DNA of 58,755 nucleotides from a bacterium (GTDB lineage Bacteria; Actinomycetota; Acidimicrobiia; Spongiisociales; Spongiisociaceae), in contig JAPPGV010000130.1 in the NCBI GenBank assembly GCA_028821235.1, positions 1 through 58,755 of the forward strand. Direction: 5' to 3'. The number at the start of each line of letters is the position of its first letter. Within the stretch, counting starts at the first letter, position 1. The notes under the pieces are model-generated. The model saw only the letters and a program-made list of their open reading frames with translations, was not told the DNA's origin and did not search any database. Below, piece by piece: positions 8,375 to 16,798 of the stretch. A program made the translations under genes and the position numbers.

Positions 8375-9790
8375 ATGCCCGGTGATAACGCTCCCACCCT
8401 CAGGATCGGATTGCTGGCCGTCTACTTCGGGTTGTTCGATGCGGCCATGCCGCCCGAGTTCCGGCAGGAGCGCACGGCATTCGCCGAGGCTTTGCGGACC
8501 CGGCTCGAGCAGTTCGGATCGGTCATCTACCCCGGCGTGGTGGACAATGACGAAGCGGGGCGGGAGGCCGGCGTGCTGTTCGCCCGCTCCGACGTCGACG
8601 TGATCGTCTTCGCGCCCACCATGGCCGCCCCGCCCAGCTACGGATGGGAGGCGATCCGGAATCTCCCCCGGGTGCCGGTGGTGGCGGTAGGGGCGCAGGA
8701 ACTCATCGAGGTGCCGGACGACTACGCCACCGAGGAGGCCACCCGCAGGAGCCTGACGGTCGGTCTGGTCATGTTCACGAACGTGCTGGTCAGGATGGGC
8801 CGGCAGTTCACCACGCTGGTCTCTTCGGTCATCGGGGACGAGCTCGACACCGTCCTCGGCGATACGCTGAGAGCAGCGGATGCCGCCGCCACGGTCACCA
8901 AGTCCCGGCTGCTCACCATCGGCAAGCCCATCCCGGGCTACATGGACGTCGAGGTCACCGGCGAGCAACTGGTCGATCTGGGGGTCGAGGTCATCGACGT
9001 CGATCCGCCGGGGATCGCCGCGGCGTTCCGGGCGGTGGGCGACGGCGAGGTGTCCGCCCTCGTCGGTGAACTCCGGGCTCGTTTCGAGGCCGACCGGGTC
9101 GACGATCAGGTCCTTGCCCGCTCCGCCCGGCTCGCTCTGGCCATGAAGGAGCTGTGCCACCAGAACGACGCCAACGCCGGGGCGGTCAACTGCCACGGCG
9201 ACGCGCTCCGCTGGAATCCGGAAGTGGGTGTGACCGCCTGCCTGGGAGTGGCCTTGTGCGCCGAGGCCGGGTTGCCCTTCGCCTGCACCGGCGACATCCC
9301 CACCGCGATCGCTCTGGCCATCGGGAAGCGCCTGGCCGGATCGGCCCTGTACTGCGAGCTTTACCAGGTCGACTTCCCGGGGAACTGGATACTGGTGGCC
9401 AACGGCGGAGAGGGCGACCTCACCATCCGGGCGGCGTCGTCCCGCGTGACCCTGCTCCCCGAGGACCACTACATGGGCGATCACGGACCGGGGACCGCGG
9501 TGGCGTTCGAGCTCCCGGAAGGGCCGGCCACGCTGATCAGCCTCAGCCCGATCGATCACAGCAACGGATGGGTCCTGGTGGGCGCCGAGGGCCGGATCCT
9601 CGACTCGAAGCACCACGCTATGGAGGGGCCCAACGGGATGTTCCGGTTCGACTCGGGAGAAGTGGCCGGGGCCTACGCCCGATGGTGCGAAGCGGGCGCC
9701 ACCCACCACGCCGCCGTGCTGCCGGGCCACCAGGGGGATGTGCTACGCCGGACCGCCGCAATGCTGCGGATAACCTATACCGCGGTGTAG
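8375..9790 (+). CDS. L-fucose/L-arabinose isomerase-like protein (copy 1)
   Basis: The 471-residue product follows the layout of the L-fucose/L-arabinose isomerase superfamily. It has an N-terminal Rossmann-like domain (LRIGLLAVYFGLFD, DVDVIVFAPTMAAPPSY), a middle section with MFTNVLVRMGR and TKSRLLTIGKPIPGYMDVEV, and a C-terminal half with AVNCHGDALRW, FACTGDIPTA and a closing substrate-side domain. A paralogue lies on the minus strand at 13493-14959 with the same motifs (MLTNVLVRSGR, AMNCHVAEIRFG, WACAGDVLTA). Such proteins interconvert aldoses and ketoses or have diverged roles; the substrate is unknown. Dienelactone hydrolase follows 23 bp downstream. The long antisense frame over this gene is a GC-codon artefact. 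Confidence 0.72.
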   Translation: MPGDNAPTLRIGLLAVYFGLFDAAMPPEFRQERTAFAEALRTRLEQFGSVIYPGVVDNDEAGREAGVLFARSDVDVIVFAPTMAAPPSYGWEAIRNLPRVPVVAVGAQELIEVPDDYATEEATRRSLTVGLVMFTNVLVRMGRQFTTLVSSVIGDELDTVLGDTLRAADAAATVTKSRLLTIGKPIPGYMDVEVTGEQLVDLGVEVIDVDPPGIAAAFRAVGDGEVSALVGELRARFEADRVDDQVLARSARLALAMKELCHQNDANAGAVNCHGDALRWNPEVGVTACLGVALCAEAGLPFACTGDIPTAIALAIGKRLAGSALYCELYQVDFPGNWILVANGGEGDLTIRAASSRVTLLPEDHYMGDHGPGTAVAFELPEGPATLISLSPIDHSNGWVLVGAEGRILDSKHHAMEGPNGMFRFDSGEVAGAYARWCEAGATHHAAVLPGHQGDVLRRTAAMLRITYTAV

Positions 9791-9813
9791 CGGAACGCTA
9801 GAAGTAGGCAGAC

Positions 9814-10578
9814 GTGTGTTTCGACCAGGACTCCGCTCCTCCCATCCCGAAGGGGGATCGACCGGCACAGCGTCGCGATCTGGTACTGACCGCGCGGGAC
9901 GGCAACCGCTTCTCCGCATTCGAGGCCGCCGGAGGCACGCCTTCGACGGCCGCGGTGGTGGTCCTGCCCGACGTGCGGGGCTTGTTCCGGTTCTACAAGG
10001 AACTGGCCCTACTGCTAGCCCACGCCGGCCATGATGCGGTGGCCGTCGACTACTTCGGACGCACCGCCGGGCTCGGTGAGCGACCCCACGAGTGGGACTT
10101 CTGGCCCCATGTCCACGACACCACGTTCGCCGGCATCCGGGACGACGTGGCCGCAGCCGTCTCCCATCTCCGGGCACGCGATCCGGAGCGCGTGGTCTTC
10201 ACCATGGGTTTCTGCTTCGGCGGATCCGCGTCCTGGCACCAGGCCGCCAACGGCCTCGCGCTATCCGGCGCCATCGGCTTCTACGGCAGACCCCGCCGCC
10301 CGGAGGAGACCGCCGGGGCCATAGACCGGGTGGCCGGCATGGCATGCCCGATCCTCGCCCTCATGGGCGGAGACGATCCCAGCATCCCGCTCGAAGAAGT
10401 CAAGGGGTTCGAGGACGCGCTGGCGGGAGCCGGGGTTCCCCACGAGGTCGTGGTATACCCGGGCGCTCCTCACTCGTTCTTCGACCGCCGCTACGGTGAG
10501 TTCGCCGACGACTCGATCGACGCCTGGGAGCGGATCCTGGCCTTCATCGCCGCCAATTCATCCCGGGAAGGAAGGTGA
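9814..10578 (+). CDS. Dienelactone hydrolase family protein
   Basis: The 254-residue alpha/beta hydrolase has the DLH nucleophile elbow GFCFGG (Cys 134), an acid in LALMGGDDPSIP (about Asp 187) and a catalytic His in VYPGAPHSFFDRRY (His 220). The Cys-Asp-His triad is characteristic of carboxymethylenebutenolidases and related esterases. The start is GTG at 9814. It sits between an isomerase-like gene and an ABC exporter pair that begins 3 bp downstream, so it is probably in the same transcript, perhaps detoxifying a lactone or ester. Cytosolic, since no signal peptide is visible. Confidence 0.85.
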   Translation: MCFDQDSAPPIPKGDRPAQRRDLVLTARDGNRFSAFEAAGGTPSTAAVVVLPDVRGLFRFYKELALLLAHAGHDAVAVDYFGRTAGLGERPHEWDFWPHVHDTTFAGIRDDVAAAVSHLRARDPERVVFTMGFCFGGSASWHQAANGLALSGAIGFYGRPRRPEETAGAIDRVAGMACPILALMGGDDPSIPLEEVKGFEDALAGAGVPHEVVVYPGAPHSFFDRRYGEFADDSIDAWERILAFIAANSSREGR

Positions 10579-10581
10579 GGC

Positions 10582-11508
10582 ATGTCAGAAGCGATCGAAA
10601 CCCGAGGTCTCACCAAGTACTACGGTGACGCCGCCGGCATCGTCGACCTGGACCTCGCCGTCGACGTGGGCGAGGTATTCGGCTTCATAGGCCCCAACGG
10701 CGCGGGCAAGACCACCACGATTCGCCTGCTCCTCAACTTCCTGCAGCCGACCAGGGGTTCGGGAACCGTGTTCGGCATGGATATCACGGCCGACTCGGTG
10801 GCCATCAGGAGCCGAGTCGGATACCTGCCCGGGGATCTGGCCCTGTACCCGTCGATGACCGGACGGGAGTTCCTCCTCTACTTCAGCCGGCTCCGGGGTG
10901 TCGACACCGCCGCATCCACGACCCTGCTGGCCGACCGGTTCGAACTGGACCTGGACCGGCGTATCAAGGAGTACTCGAAGGGCAACCGCCAGAAGGTGGG
11001 ACTGGTCAACGCATTCATGCACGAGCCCGAGCTGTTGATACTTGACGAGCCGACCGGCGGCCTCGATCCCCTCATGCAGCAGGAGTTCGCCACACTTCTC
11101 GGCGAGGTGCGGGCCGAGGGCCGCACCGTGTTCCTGTCCTCGCACTACCTGCCCGAGGTGGAACGGATGGCCGACCGGGTGGGGATCATCCGCCAAGGTC
11201 ATCTGATCGCCGTGGACACCCTCGACGGGTTCCGCAGCAAGGTCCAGTCCAACCTGTCGATCGAGTTCGCCGCGCCGGCCGACCCGTCCGGCTTCGCCGG
11301 TCTCCGGGGAGTCATGTCGGTCGAGGTCCATGACGGCGGCAGGCTGTTGAGCCTGAGCGTTTCGGGGCCTCAGGACGCGGTGATCCGGGCCGCGGCAGAC
11401 GCCGGGGCGATCGCCATCCACACCGAAGAAGCCGACCTCGATGACGTCTTCCTCTCCTACTACGGGCAAGGGGATCCCGAATCCGGACCGGGAGGAGGCG
11501 CGCCTTGA
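10582..11508 (+). CDS. ABC-2 type exporter, ATP-binding subunit
   Basis: The 308-residue protein carries Walker A (GPNGAGKTT, residues 37-45), a signature region YSKGNRQKV, Walker B with D-loop (LLILDEPTGGLDP) and a switch His (FLSSHYLPEVE). The C-terminal 80 residues have the DrrA/CcmA-like tail (DAVIRAAADAGAI...DLDDVFLSYYG). Such subunits power export of drugs, lipids or polymers. Its stop codon overlaps the TTG start of the permease gene by 4 bp, and it follows the hydrolase gene by 3 bp, giving a coupled three-gene unit. Confidence 0.92.
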   Translation: MSEAIETRGLTKYYGDAAGIVDLDLAVDVGEVFGFIGPNGAGKTTTIRLLLNFLQPTRGSGTVFGMDITADSVAIRSRVGYLPGDLALYPSMTGREFLLYFSRLRGVDTAASTTLLADRFELDLDRRIKEYSKGNRQKVGLVNAFMHEPELLILDEPTGGLDPLMQQEFATLLGEVRAEGRTVFLSSHYLPEVERMADRVGIIRQGHLIAVDTLDGFRSKVQSNLSIEFAAPADPSGFAGLRGVMSVEVHDGGRLLSLSVSGPQDAVIRAAADAGAIAIHTEEADLDDVFLSYYGQGDPESGPGGGAP

Positions 11509-13181
11509 CCACCGCCATCCTGGTCAAGAGCCTCAGGGACCGGCGCCGGGCCCTGATCGGCAACAGCCTCGGCCTGGTGGCGCTGGTCGTCTGGCTGGGA
11601 GCGTTGTTCCCGATCCTGCGGGACAACCAGGGCTTCAACGACATCATGGAGCAGGTCCCGCCGGAAATGTTCGCTGCCGTCGGAACCGATCTGGCCACAT
11701 TCCTGACGGCGGCGGGGTTCCTGTCGGCCGAGTTCTTCGCGCTGTTCGCACCGCTCCTGATCCTCATCTTCGTGATCAGCGCGATGGTCGCGGAGACGTC
11801 CACCGAAGAACGGGAAGGTCTGATGGACATGCTGCTGTCCAATCCGGTATCCCGGCGCCGGGTCTTCCTTGAGAAGGCAGGCGGCGTGGCGGCGGCCACC
11901 CTGCTGATGGTGGCCGTGATCACCGTCACGCTCCTGGTTGCGAACCCCGTCTTCGGACTGGACCTGCCCGTGGTGGGTGTGGCGGCGGCCGGCCTGTCGC
12001 TCTGGCTGCTCGGTACCTCCTTCGGCGCGGTGGCCTTGCTGGTAGGGGCGTTTACGGGTCGGTCGGCCACCGCCGGCGGGATGGCCGGGTTGCTGGCGCT
12101 CCTGGCGTGGTTCGTGACCAGCTTCTCTGGCCTGTTCCCCTGGCTGGAGGGTGCGGGAGGGCTGAGCCCGTTCACCTGGTACCGGGAGCCCAACCCGCTG
12201 GTCACAGGTTTCGGCGCCGGTCACCTGTGGCTGCTCATAACCACCGCCGTCCTGCTGGTGGTCGCGGTGCTGTTGTTCGACCGGAGGGACATCGCCACGG
12301 AGCGGGCAGCCCTGCCTGATGCCAAGGTCCGGCGCCGAGCGCGGCGCCGGACTCGGCAACCACGGGCGGCGTGGCTCCTCACCGATCCGTTCCGAAAGGT
12401 CATCTGGGATCGTCGCCGGTCCGTCTGGGCGTGGGGCGGGGGCCTCGGCTTGCTGTCCCTCGCCATGTTCTCGGCGTGGCCGGCCCTCGCTCAGGATGCC
12501 GAGGCGCTGGCAGCGCTGGTCACCTCCATGCCCCGGGAAGTGTTCGTCATGTTCGGCATGACCAATCCGGATGCGATCGTCACCCCGGCCGGGTTCGTCT
12601 CATCGCGCAGTTACCAATCGATCGGCCCGATAGTGGTGATCTTCTTCTGCGTGCGCGGCGTGTCGATGGCTCTGGTCCGCCAGGAGGACTCCGGTGTGCT
12701 CGATCTGGTGCTGGCCCAGCCGTCGTCCCGTAGTCGGGTCGTTGCCTCCAAGCTGGCGGCCGTCGCTCTCTCGGCCGGGTTGGTGGTGCTGATCCCGACA
12801 GTCGTCGCCTTGCTGGCTGACCGCCGGTGGGAGACGGGACTCGGGTTCGGGCCGATCCTGGCGGCGGGCGCCGGGCTGTACCTGCTCGGCCTGTTCTTCG
12901 CCGGACTGGCGCTCCTGCTGTGGGGGTTCAGGGGCACGTCCCTGCCGGCCGTCCGGATCGCCGGCATCGCAGCCCTGGCAACCTTCCTGATGAACGGCCT
13001 GGGCGCCCTGGCGGATGGCCTCCGACCGATCCGGTTGGTCTCGCCCTTCTACTGGTACTTCGGAGACGATCCACCGCTCGCCAAGGGGTTCGAACCGTCC
13101 TACTTCCTGTTGCTGGCCGGGACGGTTGCCATGGCGTGGCTGGCCATAGCCCGCTTCCGGCGGCGGGACACCAGCGTCTGA
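11505..13181 (+). CDS. ABC-2 type exporter, permease subunit
   Basis: The 558-residue polytopic protein starts at TTG 11505, overlapping the stop of the ATPase gene. It looks like two related halves of about six membrane segments. Each half begins with a soluble lead-in (TAILVKSLRDRRRALIGNSLG; LTDPFRKVIWDRRRSVWAWGG) and contains an EREGLMDMLLSNPVSRRR or EDSGVLDLVLAQPSSRSR elbow motif, so it is probably an internal duplication. A single-chain permease of this size could form the whole translocation path with two copies of the ATPase. Export substrate unknown. Confidence 0.9.
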   Translation: MTTAILVKSLRDRRRALIGNSLGLVALVVWLGALFPILRDNQGFNDIMEQVPPEMFAAVGTDLATFLTAAGFLSAEFFALFAPLLILIFVISAMVAETSTEEREGLMDMLLSNPVSRRRVFLEKAGGVAAATLLMVAVITVTLLVANPVFGLDLPVVGVAAAGLSLWLLGTSFGAVALLVGAFTGRSATAGGMAGLLALLAWFVTSFSGLFPWLEGAGGLSPFTWYREPNPLVTGFGAGHLWLLITTAVLLVVAVLLFDRRDIATERAALPDAKVRRRARRRTRQPRAAWLLTDPFRKVIWDRRRSVWAWGGGLGLLSLAMFSAWPALAQDAEALAALVTSMPREVFVMFGMTNPDAIVTPAGFVSSRSYQSIGPIVVIFFCVRGVSMALVRQEDSGVLDLVLAQPSSRSRVVASKLAAVALSAGLVVLIPTVVALLADRRWETGLGFGPILAAGAGLYLLGLFFAGLALLLWGFRGTSLPAVRIAGIAALATFLMNGLGALADGLRPIRLVSPFYWYFGDDPPLAKGFEPSYFLLLAGTVAMAWLAIARFRRRDTSV

Positions 13182-13188
13182 CCGCCGC

Positions 13189-13392
13189 TTACGTACCTTT
13201 GTGGAGCAGGGTCTCTAGCCGGGCGAGCCTCTCGCCGTGATCTCGGAGGGTCGTGACCACTTCGGACCGGAGCGCCTTCATTTCTGACCGGAGACCCTTG
13301 ATATCGGATCGCAACCAGAGGAACATGAGTCCCAAGAGGACCCCGACAACACTTATGACCGACGAGAGCAACGCTTCCATATAGGATAACAT
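13189..13392 (-). CDS. Small membrane-anchored coiled-coil protein
   Basis: The 67-residue product has one N-terminal membrane segment (ALLSSVISVVGVLLGLMFLWL) followed by a charged heptad-like helix (DIKGLRSEMKALRSEVVTTLRD). A GGAAAG ribosome-site match sits about 10 bases before the ATG at 13392; the ATG at 13380 is an alternative. Small proteins of this shape occur widely without known function. It is convergent with the ABC permease, only 7 bp from that gene's stop. I recognise no family with confidence. Confidence 0.5.
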   Translation of the reverse strand: MLSYMEALLSSVISVVGVLLGLMFLWLRSDIKGLRSEMKALRSEVVTTLRDHGERLARLETLLHKGT

Positions 13393-13492
13393 ATCACAAC
13401 ATCTTTCCAGATTTCAATATCTGGTTTTCGCGTTCTCTTCGTTTGCTCGATCCGGGACCTGATCTGTCGCATCGGCGCGGTGACATGAACGA

Positions 13493-14959
13493 TCAGGCCT
13501 GGGAGACCCGAGCGAAGCCGATCCCGAGGTAGCGGGCTACCACACGCACTTCGTTAGCCAGGGATCCCGGAGCGGCCGCGCTGTGATGGTTGGCGCCGGC
13601 CAGCGCCCAGCGCCGCCACGCCTCGTCCACCGACTGCCCGCCCGCGAACCGGAAGGCGCCCCCCACCGTGGGACTGTCCGGGAACGACCTGCCGGTGATC
13701 TCCCCCTCGGCGGCTATGAGCCGGAAGCCGCTCGGCTCGTCGTGGTGGGGGGTGAACCCCACCAGGGTGGCCGGGCCGGGCGGCAACTCGAACCAGGCGC
13801 TGAGGCCTGTCATCGGGTCCGACCGGAACCACGGGTTCGGCTGCAGCCGGGGACGGGTGCCGTCACCGCACCAGCCGAGATCGTGCTCCCCCGAGTTGGC
13901 GATGGCCGCCTCGCCGGTCTCGAAGTCGATCGCCTCGATCTCGTGGTACAGGGCCGCGCCACCCAGCCGCTTGGCGACCAGCATGGCCACCGCGGTGAGC
14001 ACGTCGCCGGCGCAGGCCCACGGCACGCCCCTCGTCGTCTCCCGGCCGATGCCGAAGCAGGGGGTGACCCCCGGCTCCTCGCCGAACCTGATCTCCGCCA
14101 CGTGGCAGTTCATGGCCCCGGCATCGAAGCTGCGGGCCCGATCCAGTTCCTCCACCGCCGCCGCCAGCCGCAGAGAGCGCGTCCTGCCCTCCCGGTCTTC
14201 CGTCGCGTCCTCGTACGTGCTCGCCAGCTCGGCCTCCAGTCCCGACACATCGGAAACTCCCAGGTAGAGAGTCCGGATCTCGGCCGGATCGACGGGGATG
14301 AGCTCGATGCCGGTGGCCGCATTCAGTAACTGATCGTCGATGTCTACGCAGTCGTATCCGTCGATGGGACGACCCACCCGGGCGATCCGCGCCGATGCCA
14401 ATGAGCGGGCCACCGCACCCGCGCCGATCGTCCCCGCCAACTTCTCGACGACCGGTTCCTCGCCGATCCCGCCCACGAGCAACTCGAAGGGCCTTCCCGA
14501 TCGGACCAGCACGTTGGTCAGCATGGGCGTGCCCACCGTCGCGCCCATCGTGGTGATATCCGACTGGTCGAACCCCGCCCCGAGCCTCCGGTTCCGCTGC
14601 ACGGCCCACACCACCACCGGCAGGTCGCACAACCGATCCAGCGCCGCCATGGCGTACGTGGGGGGAACCGCCATCGACTGCGCCACCACCAGCACCTGCG
14701 CGCCGGCAGCCACGATCTCCTCCGCTGCCGTGGCCCCGGCCTCCGGCGAGTCGACCATGCCCGACCACACCACATCGACGCCCGCCACCTGCAACCGCTC
14801 GACCACTTCGTCAAGCAGGCCCCGCCGTTCCGAGCGGAAGGATGCCCCCCCGGCACTGGACTCCCAGAACTCCCAGTACGGAAGCATCACCGCGGCCGAG
14901 GCCCTCGCCCTCATGGTGTCCTCCGTGGCATGGCGGACAGGGTAGGCGACAGAAGACAT
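13493..14959 (-). CDS. L-fucose/L-arabinose isomerase-like protein (copy 2)
   Basis: This 488-residue paralogue of the 8375-9790 gene shares the order of motifs: MLPYWEFWESSAGG near the N-terminus, GAQVLVVAQSMAVPPTYAM, GTPMLTNVLVRSGRPFE, then AMNCHVAEIRFG, WACAGDVLTAVAMLVAKRLGG and a closing FELPPGPATLVGFTP. The corresponding words in copy 1 are FELPEGPATLISLSP and IALAIGKRLAGSALY. The first 15 residues are not conserved, so the ATG at 14914 may be the true start. Probably a cytosolic sugar isomerase or a diverged relative. It reads away from the MazEF pair, across a 93-bp gap. Confidence 0.7.
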   Translation of the reverse strand: MSSVAYPVRHATEDTMRARASAAVMLPYWEFWESSAGGASFRSERRGLLDEVVERLQVAGVDVVWSGMVDSPEAGATAAEEIVAAGAQVLVVAQSMAVPPTYAMAALDRLCDLPVVVWAVQRNRRLGAGFDQSDITTMGATVGTPMLTNVLVRSGRPFELLVGGIGEEPVVEKLAGTIGAGAVARSLASARIARVGRPIDGYDCVDIDDQLLNAATGIELIPVDPAEIRTLYLGVSDVSGLEAELASTYEDATEDREGRTRSLRLAAAVEELDRARSFDAGAMNCHVAEIRFGEEPGVTPCFGIGRETTRGVPWACAGDVLTAVAMLVAKRLGGAALYHEIEAIDFETGEAAIANSGEHDLGWCGDGTRPRLQPNPWFRSDPMTGLSAWFELPPGPATLVGFTPHHDEPSGFRLIAAEGEITGRSFPDSPTVGGAFRFAGGQSVDEAWRRWALAGANHHSAAAPGSLANEVRVVARYLGIGFARVSQA

Positions 14960-15052
14960 CCGACGTGACCCACCCCTCTGTCTGCCGCGGTAGCCAGCTA
15001 CGTCGGATAGATCCCTCGGACGCTTATCCCATGTCTATGCTATCTTTATGCC

Positions 15053-15289
15053 ATGCCACGGATTCGAGTTAGCACGACCGTAAGCGACCAACTACTGGAA
15101 CAGGCGAGAGCCGCATTGCCGGATCTCAATGACGCCTCCCTGCTCGACCGGGCGTTGGCCGCGCTTTGTGCGGATTTGCACGCCGCCGAGATCGACCGGT
15201 CGTACGGGATCTACGAGACACTACCACTGGAAACCGAGGATGAGTGGGGCAACCCGGCCGCCTTCCTGGACGCGGTCGGATCCACGTGA
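15053..15289 (+). CDS. MazE-like antitoxin
   Basis: The 78-residue protein starts PRIRVSTTVSDQLLEQAR, a ribbon-helix-helix-like opening suited to DNA binding. It ends with an acidic tail (YETLPLETEDEWGNPAAFLDAV), the part that in MazE5/VapB-type antitoxins wraps the toxin. It overlaps the MazF-like gene by a GTGA junction at 15286-15289, the usual arrangement of antitoxin before toxin. By family rule it would repress its own promoter; the AT-richer TATGCTATCTTTATGCC just before the ATG is a likely promoter-operator area. No individual operator can be proved from sequence alone. Confidence 0.8.
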   Translation: MPRIRVSTTVSDQLLEQARAALPDLNDASLLDRALAALCADLHAAEIDRSYGIYETLPLETEDEWGNPAAFLDAVGST

Positions 15290-15612
15290 CAGCCCTACCG
15301 CAGCGAGGCGAGGTGTGGTGGTGCGAGGTTCCGGACAGGCACCGGCGGCCGGTGGTCGTGCTATCGAGAGACACAGCGATAGCCGCCCTGCGCCGCGTGA
15401 TCGGAGCACCGTGCAGTACGGTGGTCCGCAACCTCGCCACCGAGGTCGTACTCGAACCGGGCGATGACCCGGTACCGCTCCCGAGCGTGGTGCAGCTGGA
15501 TTCGACCTTCAACGTCTCGGTAGCCCACCTCACCTCGCGCCTTGGCAAGCTCAGCGGTGAGCGGATGCGCCAGGTCTGCACCGCTTTGGCAACGGCCGTA
15601 GACTGCCGATAG
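15286..15612 (+). CDS. MazF-like endoribonuclease toxin
   Basis: Taking the GTG at 15286 gives 108 residues opening TALPQRGEVWWCEVPDRHRRPVVVLSRD, the MazF/PemK fold signature (RGEVWW, then RPVVVLSRD). Later pieces are VVRNLATEVVLEP, SVVQLDSTFNV and a C-terminal helix. MazF toxins cleave mRNA or other RNA at short motifs and are neutralised by the antitoxin encoded upstream. The longer ATG frame from 15244 would add residues lying inside the antitoxin gene and lacking homology, so the overlapping GTG is preferred. Confidence 0.88.
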   Translation: MTALPQRGEVWWCEVPDRHRRPVVVLSRDTAIAALRRVIGAPCSTVVRNLATEVVLEPGDDPVPLPSVVQLDSTFNVSVAHLTSRLGKLSGERMRQVCTALATAVDCR

Positions 15613-15673
15613 CGTCGATTCCACGTCACGGGCAACCGACGAATCCCCATAGCATTACCGCAAGGAGGCAAGT

Positions 15674-16795
15674 ATGACGACCGAGACCCGTATCGAGTTC
15701 TCCGAGGCGGTCGGCAGAAGGATCCGCCTCGGCAGCTGGGAAGACCAGAAGATCTCCACCTACCGGAAGATCCGCGAGGCTGTGGCCGAGGAACGTTGGG
15801 ACCATGCCGCTGATCTGGCGGACTACTTCATCGACGAGGCCAGCGTCTGCTTCATCCTCTACCGCCAGTGGATCAACGACCTGAGCAACTTCCTGCAGAA
15901 CAACGGCGTGTCTCCTGAAGAAGTGGCCGGCATCAACGCCGACATCGTCACCAAGATCACCCTCCCCGACGGCTCGCCCTGGAACGCGCACCGCCACTGG
16001 GACCGTTTCAAGCGGGCACAGAGAACGCTGCTCTCTCACCTCTTCCGGGCCGAGCCCGACCACGCGCTGGCCGCCCTCGACACCATGAAGGAAACATGGC
16101 GGCAGACCCACGACCGGGATGTCGACCACACCTACGGCCTCATGTCGGAGATACAGGAGCGCTTCGGCGGCCAAGGCATCGTGGACATGTACAAGGTCGT
16201 GTTGGAGCCCTTGTTCGCGTGGCGCTACGAGAAGTTCGACATCGACAAGCATCCCTGGGACGAAGCCCTCGAGACGCTGATGAACGTGGCGTGCGAGTCC
16301 ATGCGAGGCCACCTGGTGGGACCGGAACGCACCGGTGACTTCGAGCTGATCGAGACCGACGATCGCTTCATCCTGCGGTTCGACCCCTGCTCATCGGGCC
16401 AGCGCACCATCCGGGGAGACTGGATCGAGGGGACCCCGGCCCGCATGGAACCCCCCTACAACTGGGGTGTCAGCCAGGAGGAGGCCTCCTGGAACCATTA
16501 CCAGAAGGGGGTCTGCCTCTACTGCGCGCACTGCATCATCCTGATGGAGGAGATGCCGATGGACCGGTTCGGCTACCCGGTCCGGACCGTGGATCCACCT
16601 ATCTACCCGGACACCGATCCGGACCCCGACGTGCGGCAGAAGTGCCAGTGGGAGATGTTCAAGGATCCCACCCAGGTCCCCGAGGAGTACTACACCAGGG
16701 TGGGACGCAAGAAGCCGGACGTGTTCGGCTCGTCGAACTTCGATGCTCCGCCCATGCCGGACGCCGGTTCGCTGGGACTGCCCGGCACGGGGTAG
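15674..16795 (+). CDS. Uncharacterised protein with FDPCSSG and CLYCAHC motifs
   Basis: The 373-residue cytosolic protein is not one I can name. The first 200 residues look helical and charged (KISTYRKIREAVAEERWDHA, FIDEASVCFILYRQWINDL). The second half holds a Cys-centred pair of motifs, FILRFDPCSSGQRTIRG and KGVCLYCAHCIILMEEMP, which could bind metal or supply thiols. A clean AGGAGG lies upstream of the ATG. Only 3 bp separate it from a zinc alcohol dehydrogenase gene, followed by two overlapping genes for a phosphotriesterase-family hydrolase and an SDR, so it should belong to that catabolic route. Related L-2-amino-thiazoline-carboxylate hydrolase-type proteins have similar Cys motifs; this is only a guess. 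Confidence 0.6.
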   Translation: MTTETRIEFSEAVGRRIRLGSWEDQKISTYRKIREAVAEERWDHAADLADYFIDEASVCFILYRQWINDLSNFLQNNGVSPEEVAGINADIVTKITLPDGSPWNAHRHWDRFKRAQRTLLSHLFRAEPDHALAALDTMKETWRQTHDRDVDHTYGLMSEIQERFGGQGIVDMYKVVLEPLFAWRYEKFDIDKHPWDEALETLMNVACESMRGHLVGPERTGDFELIETDDRFILRFDPCSSGQRTIRGDWIEGTPARMEPPYNWGVSQEEASWNHYQKGVCLYCAHCIILMEEMPMDRFGYPVRTVDPPIYPDTDPDPDVRQKCQWEMFKDPTQVPEEYYTRVGRKKPDVFGSSNFDAPPMPDAGSLGLPGTG

Positions 16796-16798
16796 GCG

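Noticed and set aside
8354-9730. 458-residue antisense frame over the first isomerase-like gene
   Set aside because: Typical GC-rich mirror frame with His/Gln/Arg-rich composition and no domain; the plus-strand product has clear family motifs.
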